A stretch of DNA of 64,000 bases from Grimontia hollisae CIP 101886 (GTDB taxonomy: Bacteria; Pseudomonadota; Gammaproteobacteria; Enterobacterales; Vibrionaceae), in the NCBI RefSeq assembly GCF_000176515.1, contig NZ_ADAQ01000011.1, positions 124,001 through 188,000 on the forward strand, in the 5' to 3' direction. How positions within the stretch are numbered: position 1 is the stretch's first letter; the number at the start of each line of letters is the position of its first letter. Below, piece by piece: positions 36,375 to 45,739 of the stretch. The notes under the pieces are model-generated. The model worked only from the letters and a program-made list of their open reading frames with translations, did no database searches and was not told the DNA's origin. Made by a program: the position numbers and the translations under genes.

Positions 36375-37760
36375 ATGACGACAATGAAAAAAATACTCCT
36401 CGTTTTCATTCTTTCAATTATCGGTTTTTCACCAGCATATGCTGCCGAAGAGGAAACAAGCATCAAAGGCGCTGCCTGTCTGGTTTCTGATATCGAAGGC
36501 CGGATACTGGTAACCCGGGATATACTCAATAACCGTATCTCGATACCTGGTGGTTATATTGATAATGATAATCCTGCTGATGCCGCTGTCAGGGAAACGA
36601 AGGAGGAAACAGGTATCGATGTTGAGGTAGTAAAAGAAATCGCAAGGCCTGGCCAGGCCGTTTTATTTGACTGTCGAGCGCTCTCCCCTATCCCCATTCA
36701 CAACCCAAAAGACGGCAACGCAACGGTAGCGAGCTGGCAGGCCGAACACTTTGGCCGCGAAGTGCGGGCCGTGTACATGATGGCACCTGATGACAAGATG
36801 CGAAAGGCAGCAAGGTTTCCGGAGCAGGTTGATATGTTTCCTACGCTGCTCCATGTCACCACGCCCAGTGAAACCCAGCACTATAAGGATTTCCACCATC
36901 TCAGCAGTGAATTTAATCGTTGGAATGCGTCTTTGAACCATGGCGTCCAGAACATCATTAACACGTTACCATCTCTGGTCGGCACCGTGTTAAAAGCCTC
37001 GTCAGGATTGGGTAACGGTGTCCTCTTCTTTATCCTGATCCCTTTTGCAATGGCAACAGGCGGGGTTAAACGCGCTTCGCAAGTGCTATTTGCCACTGTC
37101 GCCGTCACGTTAGTGGTCGGCTTTGCCAAACTGCATTTTGCGGTGCCGCGCCCATTCTATCTTTACCCAGATTTACAGCTGGCAGATGCCTCCGGCTTTG
37201 CGTTTCCCAGCGGGCACACCGCCACCGCCTTTGCCGTGTGGGGACTGGTTTACTTTTGGCTGAAACAAGCTGGCAGGAATTCCCTCGCAATTTGGCTGGT
37301 GCCATCTTTGCTGGTCGCACTCAGCCGGGTGTATCTTGGCGTACACTATGTCACGGATGTGGCGGCCGGCGCCGTCGTGGGCACACTTATTGCCGCTGCA
37401 GCGCAGTCTTTTACACAAAAGGAATGGATTGCAACACCAAGGCTTTGGTTAGGTATAGGGGCTATCGCCTTGCCACTGGCAGCGACACAGATTCAACCGA
37501 CTTTCCTTTATTGTCTGGCATTTTCCCTCGTCTTTGCCTCTGTGCTGTTATTGATGGAAAGGCACGCACCCCGGGTGTCGCTGCCATTGGGTAAAAGAGG
37601 GTTTGTGTTGTCGCTCGTTGGTGTTACAGGTATTGCGGCAGCAGTGGGGGTAGCCACGCAGTTATCAAACTCCAGCATTCACATTCTGGCAATTACAACC
37701 GTTGGCTTTGCATTGCTGGCAATTCTGATAGCTTGGTTAGTCCCCAAATTCAGCCAGTAA
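36375..37760 (+). CDS. Bifunctional Nudix hydrolase / PAP2 phosphatase, exported
   Basis: 461 residues. Signal peptide up to about residue 23 (GFSPAYA). Nudix domain (about 28-165): the box reads GGYIDNDNPADAAVRE then TKEETGI, with Asp where the first Glu of GX5EX7REUXEEXGU is usual. PAP2 domain (about 195-360) with all three motifs: KLHFAVPRP, FPSGH (PSGH at 278-281), and SRVYLGVHYVTD (317-328). Several membrane helices follow. The two activities would sit on the periplasmic side and could dephosphorylate nucleotide or lipid diphosphates such as undecaprenyl-PP in sequence; the substrate is unproven. No clear ribosome site; ATG 36384 is an alternative start. Confidence 0.88.
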   Translation: MTTMKKILLVFILSIIGFSPAYAAEEETSIKGAACLVSDIEGRILVTRDILNNRISIPGGYIDNDNPADAAVRETKEETGIDVEVVKEIARPGQAVLFDCRALSPIPIHNPKDGNATVASWQAEHFGREVRAVYMMAPDDKMRKAARFPEQVDMFPTLLHVTTPSETQHYKDFHHLSSEFNRWNASLNHGVQNIINTLPSLVGTVLKASSGLGNGVLFFILIPFAMATGGVKRASQVLFATVAVTLVVGFAKLHFAVPRPFYLYPDLQLADASGFAFPSGHTATAFAVWGLVYFWLKQAGRNSLAIWLVPSLLVALSRVYLGVHYVTDVAAGAVVGTLIAAAAQSFTQKEWIATPRLWLGIGAIALPLAATQIQPTFLYCLAFSLVFASVLLLMERHAPRVSLPLGKRGFVLSLVGVTGIAAAVGVATQLSNSSIHILAITTVGFALLAILIAWLVPKFSQ

Positions 37761-37884
37761 ACCCAAACCAAAGAACGCTGGGGGCGTCACGGTTTGCATT
37801 CGGGGCGTATCGATTGCAACGAAATTGCATCGTCATCGCGGATGTGACCATAATGACGCCCTTGTTTCAAATCACGATATTCCC

Positions 37885-38238
37885 ATGAGCCAATGTCCTG
37901 AGTGCGGAAATGCACTTTCCTGCACCGCTGAAACCGGCCAATGCTGGTGTATGCAGTATCCAAACCTTTTTCCAACCCCAAAGCGCGATCGTCTGTCATG
38001 CCTGTGCCAACAGTGTCTTGCCAAGCGTATTAACGAAAAACTGGAAAGCCTTTATCAGCAATACACTACCAATGATTTGATTCGTCTGGCGAAGCCCTAC
38101 CGTGATCAGAAAACCTTGGTTGAAGGATTGGATTACACCATAGAAAAAGGACGTTATGTCTTCTCTGCGTGGTATCACTTAAAGCGTGGTTCTTGTTGTG
38201 GCAATGGTTGCAGGCATTGCCCTTATGGAAAATCCTGA
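37885..38238 (+). CDS. Cysteine-rich CWC protein fused to DUF5522
   Basis: 117 residues from the ATG at 37885 (MSQCPECGN). The N-terminal part is the cysteine-rich CWC motif: CPECGNALSC...GQCWCM...CLCQQCL, likely binding zinc. The C-terminal part is DUF5522: YVFSAWYHLKRGSCCGNGC then RHCPYG. Both parts are conserved but of unknown function and are often separate small genes. The frame is open to 37825 without support. Orientation and spacing suggest a single-gene unit. Confidence 0.78.
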   Translation: MSQCPECGNALSCTAETGQCWCMQYPNLFPTPKRDRLSCLCQQCLAKRINEKLESLYQQYTTNDLIRLAKPYRDQKTLVEGLDYTIEKGRYVFSAWYHLKRGSCCGNGCRHCPYGKS

Positions 38239-38425
38239 TCACCAAGTTACAGAAATGCGGGCATAATCACGAAGACACCCCTATCCAACCGGTGATGCCG
38301 TTTACCGCCAAATAACCAAGGAACGTTATCGGGTTAGGAGAGTGTTTTAAATTGTGCAGGATCAGTAAGTAGCAATCAGGATCTGGTAGACTCTTTTCTA
38401 GATTTTAATGGCCTTAAGAAGAACA

Positions 38426-39613
38426 ATGACAACACATTTTTTCCCTCTGAAAAACGTAATCCAGGATTATGCCTGGGGCAGTTGTACCGCACTAACCGAG
38501 CTTTTCAACATGCCAAATCCGGAAAACAAACCACAAGCTGAAATCTGGATGGGCGCCCACCCAAACGGCTGCTCCAAAATCCTTGACGATGGCAAAGAGA
38601 CCCTGCTGTCAGCGTTTATTCGCTCAGATATGGAAAGCATTTTGGGCCGGGACACCGCCAAACAGTTTGGCGAGCTGCCATACCTGTTCAAAGTGCTGTG
38701 CGCAGAAAAGGCGTTGTCGGTACAAGTACACCCAAGCAAAGCACAGGCAGAAGCAGGGTTTGCCAAAGAAGACGCGGCGGGCATTCCCCTTTCAGCCAGC
38801 GTTCGCAATTACAAAGACGCCAACCATAAACCAGAGTTGGTGTTTGCGCTCACGCCCTATCAGGCAATGAATGGTTTCCGCGATTACAGCGAAATTCTGG
38901 GCTTTTTCCACCGGATCAACATCGAAGAACTGTCGGCGATGGTTGATGCACTTGAAGCAAACCAGAGCGAGCAAGGCCTTAGTGATTTCTTTGGCGATCT
39001 GCTTTCACTCAACGGCGAAACCAAGGACGCTGTAGTCACAAAATTGTTGGCATTTGCACAAGACCACTCGTCTGATGCACTGTTTGCGCTGGTGCTGACC
39101 CTGTCAGAGCAGTATCCGGGCGATATTGGTTTGTTCTCACCGCTTATCCTGAACACCCTGACCCTTCAGCCAGGTGAAGCGATGTTCTTGGATGCCTGCA
39201 CGCCGCACGCATACATCAAAGGCACAGGACTTGAGATCATGGCGAACTCGGACAACGTCTTGCGCGCAGGCCTAACACCGAAACATATGGATGTGGCTGA
39301 ACTGATTGCCTGCACCCGTTGCGTACCAATGCCAAAGGACAGCATCCTGTTGGCACCAAGCGTTGAAGGCAATGCGCTTCACTACCCCATTCCTGTCGTT
39401 GATTTCAAATTCAGTGTGTACCGCAACACCCAGAATGAAGCCCTTAACACGGAAAGTGCAGAAATTCTGATTGCCGTTGATGCTCCTCTGACGGTATCAC
39501 ACGCCAGCGGTGAGCGCGTTACACTGAACAAAGGCCAGTCAGTATTCATTCCTGCGTATGTGGGCGAATACCTAGTGAGCTGCGACGGTACCTTTGCACG
39601 CGCCTACAACTAA
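38426..39613 (+). CDS. manA: Mannose-6-phosphate isomerase, class I
   Basis: Interconverts mannose-6-P and fructose-6-P. 395 residues from the ATG at 38426 (TAAGAAGAACA upstream; the ATG at 38408 lacks a ribosome site). Cupin metalloenzyme: zinc ligands in LSVQVHPSKAQAE (Gln, His), DANHKPELVFALTP (His, Glu) and ACTPHAYIKGTGLEIMANSDN (His, Arg region). It links mannose use or GDP-mannose supply to glycolysis. Followed by a strong terminator; no PTS genes adjoin it. Confidence 0.94.
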   Translation: MTTHFFPLKNVIQDYAWGSCTALTELFNMPNPENKPQAEIWMGAHPNGCSKILDDGKETLLSAFIRSDMESILGRDTAKQFGELPYLFKVLCAEKALSVQVHPSKAQAEAGFAKEDAAGIPLSASVRNYKDANHKPELVFALTPYQAMNGFRDYSEILGFFHRINIEELSAMVDALEANQSEQGLSDFFGDLLSLNGETKDAVVTKLLAFAQDHSSDALFALVLTLSEQYPGDIGLFSPLILNTLTLQPGEAMFLDACTPHAYIKGTGLEIMANSDNVLRAGLTPKHMDVAELIACTRCVPMPKDSILLAPSVEGNALHYPIPVVDFKFSVYRNTQNEALNTESAEILIAVDAPLTVSHASGERVTLNKGQSVFIPAYVGEYLVSCDGTFARAYN

Positions 39614-39654
39614 GCCTTGGTACCCGAACACGCCTTGCAGCCCTCTATAAATGA

Positions 39655-39684
39655 GGACGCCCAGCATCTGCTGGGCGTCCTTTT
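39655..39684 (+). terminator. Terminator of manA
   Basis: GGACGCCCAGCA-TC-TGCTGGGCGTCC, a 12-bp stem followed by TTTTCTGTTA. Confidence 0.9.
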
Positions 39685-39736
39685 CTGTTATTCATCTCGC
39701 TTTACGCAAGGCTCTTCTTATTCAACCTACCTTAAA

Positions 39737-40960
39737 TCAAGTCAGGGACCCAATACCGTATTCCTTCCCGTAATTTTCAACGACAAAATCGATATCTTTG
39801 TCACCACGGCCTGACAGGTTGATCAGAATAGAACCTTTCTCACCCTGCTTTGCCAATTTAAAGGCGTACGCCACAGCATGTGACGATTCAATGGCCGGAA
39901 TAATCCCTTCAAGGCGGGACAGTTCAAAGAACGCATCAATCGCTTCATCATCGCTGACCGTGCCATAGCTCACGCGTCCCGAATCTTTCAGGTAGCTGTG
40001 CTGCGGGCCGACGGACGGATAATCCAGGCCACTTGCCACCGAATACACTTCCTGCGGTTCGCCATCTTTGTCTTTCAGCATGTAAGATTTAAAACCATGC
40101 ATAATACCGGGTTCACCAAGTGTCAGCGTAGCTGCATGCTCACCTTCAACATTGAGCGACCGCCCCGCAGGTTCACAACCATGAATGGCGACGCCCTCAT
40201 CGTCCAGAAATGCCGTAAACAACCCCATCGCGTTCGAACCGCCGCCTACGCAGGCAACCAGATTCCTCGGCAAGCCACCGGTCATTTCCTGAAACTGAAC
40301 CTTCGCTTCATTACCAATAATGGATTGGAAGTCACGGACCATCATCGGGAATGGGTGTGGCCCCACCACAGAGCCAATCGCGTACAGCTGGTTTACCGGG
40401 TCTTTCATGTAGGCTTCAAAGGCGGAATCTACCGCTTCTTTCAGCGTTTTACGTCCGTGGGTTGCCGGGATAACGTTAGCGCCTAGAATGCGCATGCGTA
40501 CTACATTCGGATGTTCTTTGCGAATATCCACTTCCCCCATGTAAATATCACATTCCAGCCCGACCAACGCGGCAGCCGTTGCCAGCGCTACGCCATGCTG
40601 CCCTGCACCGGTTTCAGCAATCAGCTTTTTCTTGCCCATTTTTTTTGCCAGCAGTGCTTCACCCAGGCAATGGTTAATCTTGTGCGCACCGGTGTGGTTG
40701 AGATCTTCACGCTTCAGGTAAATATCTGCACCGTACTTTTTAGACAGGTTTTCTGCATGAAAAATAGGACTTGGCCGACCGACGAAATGCTTGTAAAGAC
40801 GTGCCAGCTCAGCCCTGAATGCCGGATCCTTGCGACACTCTTCATAGGCAGCCGCAATTTCAACCATGATGGATTCCAATTCCGGCGGGATAAAGCTGCC
40901 ACCATATTCGCCGAAATATCCCTGTGCATCAGGCAGTGTATGGTCAAAGGAATTTTGCAT
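39737..40960 (-). CDS. trpB: Stand-alone tryptophan synthase beta-like protein
   Basis: PLP enzyme of 407 residues condensing indole with serine. PLP lysine in [10 protein letters not shown], catalytic Glu in [10 protein letters not shown], phosphate loop VGGGSNAMG. It differs from the usual operon Trp[40 protein letters not shown] and [16 protein letters not shown] replace the classical versions (LLHGGAHKTNQ, GAKDVERQSPNVFRM). No trpA or other trp gene adjoins it. It may be an indole-salvage TrpB working without TrpA, or a second copy beside the operon TrpB. RBS AGGAG is strong. Confidence 0.85.
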   Translation of the reverse strand: MQNSFDHTLPDAQGYFGEYGGSFIPPELESIMVEIAAAYEECRKDPAFRAELARLYKHFVGRPSPIFHAENLSKKYGADIYLKREDLNHTGAHKINHCLGEALLAKKMGKKKLIAETGAGQHGVALATAAALVGLECDIYMGEVDIRKEHPNVVRMRILGANVIPATHGRKTLKEAVDSAFEAYMKDPVNQLYAIGSVVGPHPFPMMVRDFQSIIGNEAKVQFQEMTGGLPRNLVACVGGGSNAMGLFTAFLDDEGVAIHGCEPAGRSLNVEGEHAATLTLGEPGIMHGFKSYMLKDKDGEPQEVYSVASGLDYPSVGPQHSYLKDSGRVSYGTVSDDEAIDAFFELSRLEGIIPAIESSHAVAYAFKLAKQGEKGSILINLSGRGDKDIDFVVENYGKEYGIGSLT

Positions 40961-41078
40961 TGGGTACTCCTACTCGCTTCCTTGTTATACCGCCCCCCAG
41001 CCTTGACGTAACATCAAAAGGGAGCGGTTGAGTTGTCCATACAAAATATATTGATTAAAGCAGAAGCAGTACGGTAAA

Positions 41079-41126
41079 GCCGCGGTTTTGTGACGCCAGA
41101 AGGAGAAGAGGGTCACAAACCGCGGC
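41079..41126 (-). terminator. Large hairpin in the trpB leader
   Basis: Minus strand: GCCGCGGTTTGTGAC, 17-nt loop, GTCACAAAACCGCGGC, then TTTACC. The stem is 15 bp with one bulged base. It could end the ferritin-like operon or attenuate trpB. An AT-rich promoter-like stretch (CAATATATTTTGTATGG) lies between it and trpB. Confidence 0.5.
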
Positions 41127-41206
41127 GTTAGGCATTCAGTTGCTGGCGTTGCCCACCGCGTGTCAGACTGGATAGCGAAGCCACTGATTGACGCCACCGT
41201 AAAAAT

Positions 41207-41671
41207 TCATGCTGTCCCTGAATAGAGAGCTAAAAAGCCGTCGAGAATAGCGCCGGGATTTGCTGCACCATTTTTCTCTGCCAACAGAAAGTCATAAATC
41301 GCATTTTCATGGTCGCTGACAAGCGTAAACAGATCCAGATATTCCGTCGCCGCATCAGTATTGGCTTGATAGCGTTGCTGGTAGGGCGCAACCCAATCGA
41401 CCATGGTGTCAATCAATTGCGGCCAGGGTAAATTGGCCCACTTTTCGGCATCACTCATCCCCTTGGATGTCATGGCTTCATCCGTTTCAGGCACCTGTTC
41501 ACCGAGCAGTTCTAACCCCTGGCGTAATCGTTGGGCGGTCAACAGCTCAATGTCCAGCAAACGTTGCCATGTGCCCTGCTTGTCACCGTCTTTCCGATTG
41601 TCAATAAAATACCGGAAAAATGCGATGCCATAGAGCTCGCCCATATATGCATTCTTTAAAGCAGTGATCAT
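41207..41671 (-). CDS. Ferritin-like-fold hypothetical protein
   Basis: 154 residues from the ATG at 41671 (CGGAGAAAGTAACC upstream); the frame extends to 41749 but would overlap the gene before it. All-helical, with paired acidic/His positions that fit a ferritin-like or PA2201-type bundle: GELYGIAFFRYFID, RLLDIELLTAQRLRQGL, VSDHENAIYDFLLAEK. Whether it binds iron is not certain. It begins 2 bp after the upstream DMT transporter stop, so the two are one operon. Confidence 0.6.
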   Translation of the reverse strand: MITALKNAYMGELYGIAFFRYFIDNRKDGDKQGTWQRLLDIELLTAQRLRQGLELLGEQVPETDEAMTSKGMSDAEKWANLPWPQLIDTMVDWVAPYQQRYQANTDAATEYLDLFTLVSDHENAIYDFLLAEKNGAANPGAILDGFLALYSGTA

Positions 41672-41673
41672 GG

Positions 41674-42555
41674 TTACTTTCTCCGAAGCCACCGTTGAAG
41701 GGGGGCTATCCCCCGGTAAATCAGCAATGACGCCAGGATCAACGAACAACCGGCAATTTTATGGGCGGGCATGGCTTCGTGATACCACACAACACTGAGC
41801 ACCACTGTCCAGACCGGTTCAAGGATCATAATGATGGCGGCATTGGCCGCACTCGCCCCTTTTTGCCCCAGCGTCTGCATCAAATAGCGAAGACTGGTGG
41901 CGACCACAACGCTCAGCGAAAACCAAACCCAGATATTCGACGGCACCTGCTCTGGCCAGGTCTCTGTCAGCAATGACACAACCGAAGCGACTACACCGGT
42001 GACAAAAAGCTGGATACAGGTCAACACCAGCGCAGGGATCCGCTGCGCATAGCGGTTATTGACATTGAAATGGATAGCGAGGCAAACAGCCGCTAACAAA
42101 AACCAAATTTGGCTGGCTGACAATTGCCACCCTACACCACCGAGTGATAACAGCGACAAACCAGACACAGCAATCGGCATCGACACCCAGAATATACGTG
42201 GCGGCTTTTGCTTAAAAAGCACCCAGGCAATCGGCGGCACAAACAACATAGAAAGACTCATGATAAATGCTCCCTCACCAAGTGAAGCACTCACCGACAT
42301 GGCGTAAATCCAGGAAAGCAACGCACAAGAGAGCAAGCTACCCACACCGGCGGCGCGAAGGAGATCATGCGTATCAACACGTTTCAGCGCCTTAAGACAA
42401 AAAGGACCCAGAAACAGGGAGGCTGCAATAAAACGAAGGCCGACAAAACCAAACGGCGGCATGCCCTGAATCGCCTCTTTCGAAAAAATCCAACCCCAGG
42501 CTGCCAATACCGTTGCAGCAAGCAAAATCAAAGAAGCGCGTCTTTCAGACAACAT
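41674..42555 (-). CDS. EamA/DMT-family transporter
   Basis: 293 residues from the ATG at 42555; the longer frame would need a TTG at 42582. Ten hydrophobic helices in two EamA repeats (LAATVLAAWGWIFSKEAIQG...FVGLRFIAASLF and, in the second, NAAIIMILEPVWTVVLSVVW). Such transporters export or import amino acids and metabolites; the substrate is unknown. Co-transcribed with the ferritin-like gene. Confidence 0.85.
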   Translation of the reverse strand: MLSERRASLILLAATVLAAWGWIFSKEAIQGMPPFGFVGLRFIAASLFLGPFCLKALKRVDTHDLLRAAGVGSLLSCALLSWIYAMSVSASLGEGAFIMSLSMLFVPPIAWVLFKQKPPRIFWVSMPIAVSGLSLLSLGGVGWQLSASQIWFLLAAVCLAIHFNVNNRYAQRIPALVLTCIQLFVTGVVASVVSLLTETWPEQVPSNIWVWFSLSVVVATSLRYLMQTLGQKGASAANAAIIMILEPVWTVVLSVVWYHEAMPAHKIAGCSLILASLLIYRGIAPLQRWLRRK

Positions 42556-42729
42556 CTCGCACCACAAAATAAAAAATACCAAGCCGTATCCCCATAGATG
42601 GGGATACGCATTATCACACTGGAAGACGGGTTTGCCTATGGCATTGATAACCTCTGAATTCAGGCATCTTCAGGTTGTTTAGGTGTATTATAAATAAGAT
42701 ATCAACCCCAAGCAGTAAGGATGGAAACA

Positions 42730-43215
42730 ATGGGTACAGGAAAAAGGGACATGACATTGCGCTTTCTGGCAGAGCCGGGAGATGTCAATTTCGGTGGTAA
42801 GGTTCACGGTGGTGCGGTGATGAAGTGGATTGACCTTGCCGCTTACGCCAACGCAGCGGCCTGGAGTGGAAAGTACTGCATCACAGCATATGCCGGAGGC
42901 ATTCGTTTCGTGCAACCCATCCATGTTGGTAATCTGGTTGAAGTCAGCGCCAAGGTGATTTACACCGGCAATACCTCAATGCACATTGCCATCGATGTGC
43001 AGGCCAGTGACCCGAAAGAGATGAAAAACCGTCTTACCACACACTGTATCGTCATCATGGTTGCCGTTGATGAAACAGGTAAACCTACATCAATCCCGAA
43101 ATGGATACCGGAAACCGAAGAAGACAAAGTATTGGAGCAATCCGCGATTCGGTTGATGAACATGCGAAAGCAGATCGGCGAAGAGATGGAAGCACACGTA
43201 AAATTATACAAATGA
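42730..43215 (+). CDS. Hotdog-fold acyl-CoA thioesterase
   Basis: 161 residues from the ATG at 42730, which has AAGGA eight bases upstream; the ATG at 42721 is too close to it. Typical acyl-CoA hydrolase stretch: LAEPGDVNFGGKVHGGAVMK (Asn and Gly-rich active-site turn), WIDLAAYANAAAW, GGIRFVQPIHVGNLVEV. Hydrolyses acyl-CoA esters in the cytoplasm; YciA/ACOT-like. Single gene, divergent from the DMT transporter. Confidence 0.88.
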   Translation: MGTGKRDMTLRFLAEPGDVNFGGKVHGGAVMKWIDLAAYANAAAWSGKYCITAYAGGIRFVQPIHVGNLVEVSAKVIYTGNTSMHIAIDVQASDPKEMKNRLTTHCIVIMVAVDETGKPTSIPKWIPETEEDKVLEQSAIRLMNMRKQIGEEMEAHVKLYK

Positions 43216-43511
43216 CCGTGATTGGGGGGGTGACATTGCGCCTCCCTTTCTCCCTCACTCAAATTTTCTTACGGGTTCAGTGGTAGGATAAAGAAAGAAA
43301 AGTGACCATAAACAGTTCATTTATCCAGACATTGCTGAACTGGCGCTAAGTTTGATTGGTATTTCAAGAAAAAACCTATCAAAAGAATAGGTAAAACCAA
43401 TCATTCACAATGAAAAATACTGCTATGTTATCCCGTGATTTTAAGGGTCTGATGACCCTTTAACTTTTGTCAATTTACGTCCAAATTATCGCCCATTGTA
43501 GGGAAGTCCAT

Positions 43512-45008
43512 ATGGCGAAAGAAAACAATAATATCGTGATTTTTGGTGCCTCCGGTGATCTTACCAAGCGTAAGTTGATCCCAGCCTTCTATCACCTTTA
43601 TGCGAATGGCATGATGCCGGAAAACTTCACGATCCTCGGTGTGAGCCGCACCGACTATTCAGATGAAGCATTCCGCGAGAAACTGGCAGCGTTTTTAACG
43701 GAAAACGAAAAGGTCAACGAAGAAACGCTCTCACGTTTTTGCCAACACCTTTACTATCTCCCTATTGATCCTGCCGAACCAAGCGATTACGCGCAGTTGG
43801 TTACCCGGTTGGATGAACTGAGCGAAAAACACAACACAGGGCACAACAACCTCTACTACCTGGCAACACCGCCAAGTCTGTACAGCGTTATCCCAGAGTG
43901 TCTGGCCGCCCACCAGTTAAATGACCAGACAAATGGCTGGAAACGGCTGATTGTTGAAAAACCCTTCGGTTACGATACGGCATCCGCAGAAGCACTGGAC
44001 GACAGCCTGCATCACCAGTTTGCCGAAGATCAGGTTTATCGCATTGACCACTACTTGGGTAAAGAAACGGTACAAAACCTGTTTGTTTTCCGTTTCTCTA
44101 ACGGCATGTTTGAACCGCTGTGGAACCGCAATTTCATCGATTACGTTGAAATCACCGGTGCCGAGTTCCTTGGCGTAGAAGGCCGTGGCGGCTACTACGA
44201 CCATTCAGGCGCAGTGCGCGACATGTTCCAGAATCACCTGTTACAGGTACTGGGTATGGTGGCGATGGAACCACCAGCAGCGATCCGTTCCGACTCCATC
44301 CGTGATGAAGTCACCAAAGTAATGCAAAGCTTCCGTCCGCTGAGTGACGAAGATTTGAAAAACAATCTGGTACTGGGACAATACACCGCATCTAACGTGC
44401 GTGGTGAAGCCTTGCCCGGTTACCGTGAAGAGCCCGGTGTCGCCGATGATTCACGCACAGAAACCTACATCGGCCTTAAGATGTTTGTCGACACCTGGCG
44501 TTGGAATGGCGTGCCGTTTTACGTGCGTACCGGTAAGCGCTTACCTACCCGTGTAACGGAAGTGGTTATTCACTTCAAAAAAACCCCGCACCCGGTATTC
44601 GGCGCAAACGCCCCGGAAAACAAACTGATCATCCGAATCCAACCGGACGAAGGTATCCTGATGAGCTTTGGTTTGAAAAAACCGGGGGCAGGGTTTGAGG
44701 CCAAAGAAGTCTCCATGGAGTTTCACTATCAAAGCCTTCAGGAAGCCCAGTTGCTGACCGCGTATGAACGTCTGCTGCTGGATGCGATCAAAGGGGACTC
44801 CACCCTGTTTGCCCGTTCCGATGCTGTGAAAGCGTGCTGGGAGTTTGTAGAGCCCATCCTGCGCTACAAGGAAAATCCAGATGCCCTGTTTGGCTATGCA
44901 GCCGGCACCTGGGGCCCAGAGCAGGCAGACGAGCTATTGAAACGCGATGGACGCGAATGGCGCTATCCCTGTAAAAACCTCACCAATACAGAATATTGCG
45001 AGCTGTGA
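43512..45008 (+). CDS. zwf: Glucose-6-phosphate 1-dehydrogenase
   Basis: First step of the oxidative pentose phosphate pathway, producing NADPH. 498 residues from the ATG at 43512 (AGGGAAGTCCAT upstream); the frame to 43467 is unsupported. NADP Rossmann motif [18 protein letters not shown], substrate motif [13 protein letters not shown] with the catalytic His in the next block, and EKPFGYD. The stop TGA is one base before the pgl start, and gnd follows, so all three enzymes form one operon. The 296-bp stretch 43216-43511 before it shows no gene. Confidence 0.97.
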   Translation: MAKENNNIVIFGASGDLTKRKLIPAFYHLYANGMMPENFTILGVSRTDYSDEAFREKLAAFLTENEKVNEETLSRFCQHLYYLPIDPAEPSDYAQLVTRLDELSEKHNTGHNNLYYLATPPSLYSVIPECLAAHQLNDQTNGWKRLIVEKPFGYDTASAEALDDSLHHQFAEDQVYRIDHYLGKETVQNLFVFRFSNGMFEPLWNRNFIDYVEITGAEFLGVEGRGGYYDHSGAVRDMFQNHLLQVLGMVAMEPPAAIRSDSIRDEVTKVMQSFRPLSDEDLKNNLVLGQYTASNVRGEALPGYREEPGVADDSRTETYIGLKMFVDTWRWNGVPFYVRTGKRLPTRVTEVVIHFKKTPHPVFGANAPENKLIIRIQPDEGILMSFGLKKPGAGFEAKEVSMEFHYQSLQEAQLLTAYERLLLDAIKGDSTLFARSDAVKACWEFVEPILRYKENPDALFGYAAGTWGPEQADELLKRDGREWRYPCKNLTNTEYCEL

Positions 45009-45009
45009 T

Positions 45010-45729
45010 ATGAAGGAATTCCGCATTCTCGACAATGCTGACGCCGTGGTTCTTGAGCTGGCGTCATCAATGAAAAGCCTGAGTGAAGAAGGACGCCCAG
45101 TGCATATCTCACTCTCCGGCGGCAGCACACCCAAACTGCTGTTTAAACTGCTGGCCCGGCCAGAATGGGCTGACAGCATTCAATGGCAGAACCTCCACTT
45201 CTGGTGGGGCGACGAACGCTGCGTGGCGCCGGACGATGCAGAAAGCAACTACGGCGAAGCCTACGCTCTGCTGTTCAGCCACATTCAAATCCCGGTTGAG
45301 AACATCCACCGCATTCGTGGTGAAGATGACCCAGAGCACGAAGCAAAACGTCTGGCAGACGAAATCAACGCCACAGTACCCGAAAAAAATGGCCTGCCCG
45401 CGTTTGACTGGATCCTGCTAGGCATGGGCGATGACGGCCACACAGCGTCACTGTTCCCAGGGCAAACTGATTATGATGAACCCGCCCTGACCGTCGTGGC
45501 GGCACACCCGCAATCCGGCCAATTACGTGTCTCGAAAAGTGCGCGCCTACTGAACAACGCTGACCGCATCAGCTATCTGGTGTTGGGAGCAGGCAAAGCC
45601 GAAATGATTGAAGCAATCCACGGTGACAACGCGCAGGCTGACCTGCCCTACCCGGCTGCGCATATTCAATCAACACACGGCAAAACTGAATGGTATTTAG
45701 ATGCTGCTGCCGCGAAGGCATTGGCGTAA
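45010..45729 (+). CDS. pgl: 6-Phosphogluconolactonase (DevB type)
   Basis: Hydrolyses 6-phosphogluconolactone, the zwf product. 239 residues. Diagnostic stretches: SLSGGSTPKLLFKLL, FWWGDERCVAPDDAESNYGEA, and ILLGMGDDGHTASLFPG. The start ATG at 45010 lies 1 bp after the zwf stop (TGATATG). This is the DevB/PGL type usual in Vibrio rather than the E. coli YbhE type. Confidence 0.95.
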   Translation: MKEFRILDNADAVVLELASSMKSLSEEGRPVHISLSGGSTPKLLFKLLARPEWADSIQWQNLHFWWGDERCVAPDDAESNYGEAYALLFSHIQIPVENIHRIRGEDDPEHEAKRLADEINATVPEKNGLPAFDWILLGMGDDGHTASLFPGQTDYDEPALTVVAAHPQSGQLRVSKSARLLNNADRISYLVLGAGKAEMIEAIHGDNAQADLPYPAAHIQSTHGKTEWYLDAAAAKALA

Positions 45730-45739
45730 GGAGAAATAA

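Noticed and set aside
40985-41197. A 70-codon minus-strand ORF before trpB
   Set aside because: Composition is unlike a protein, it spans the large hairpin, and the real trpB start with AGGAG follows.
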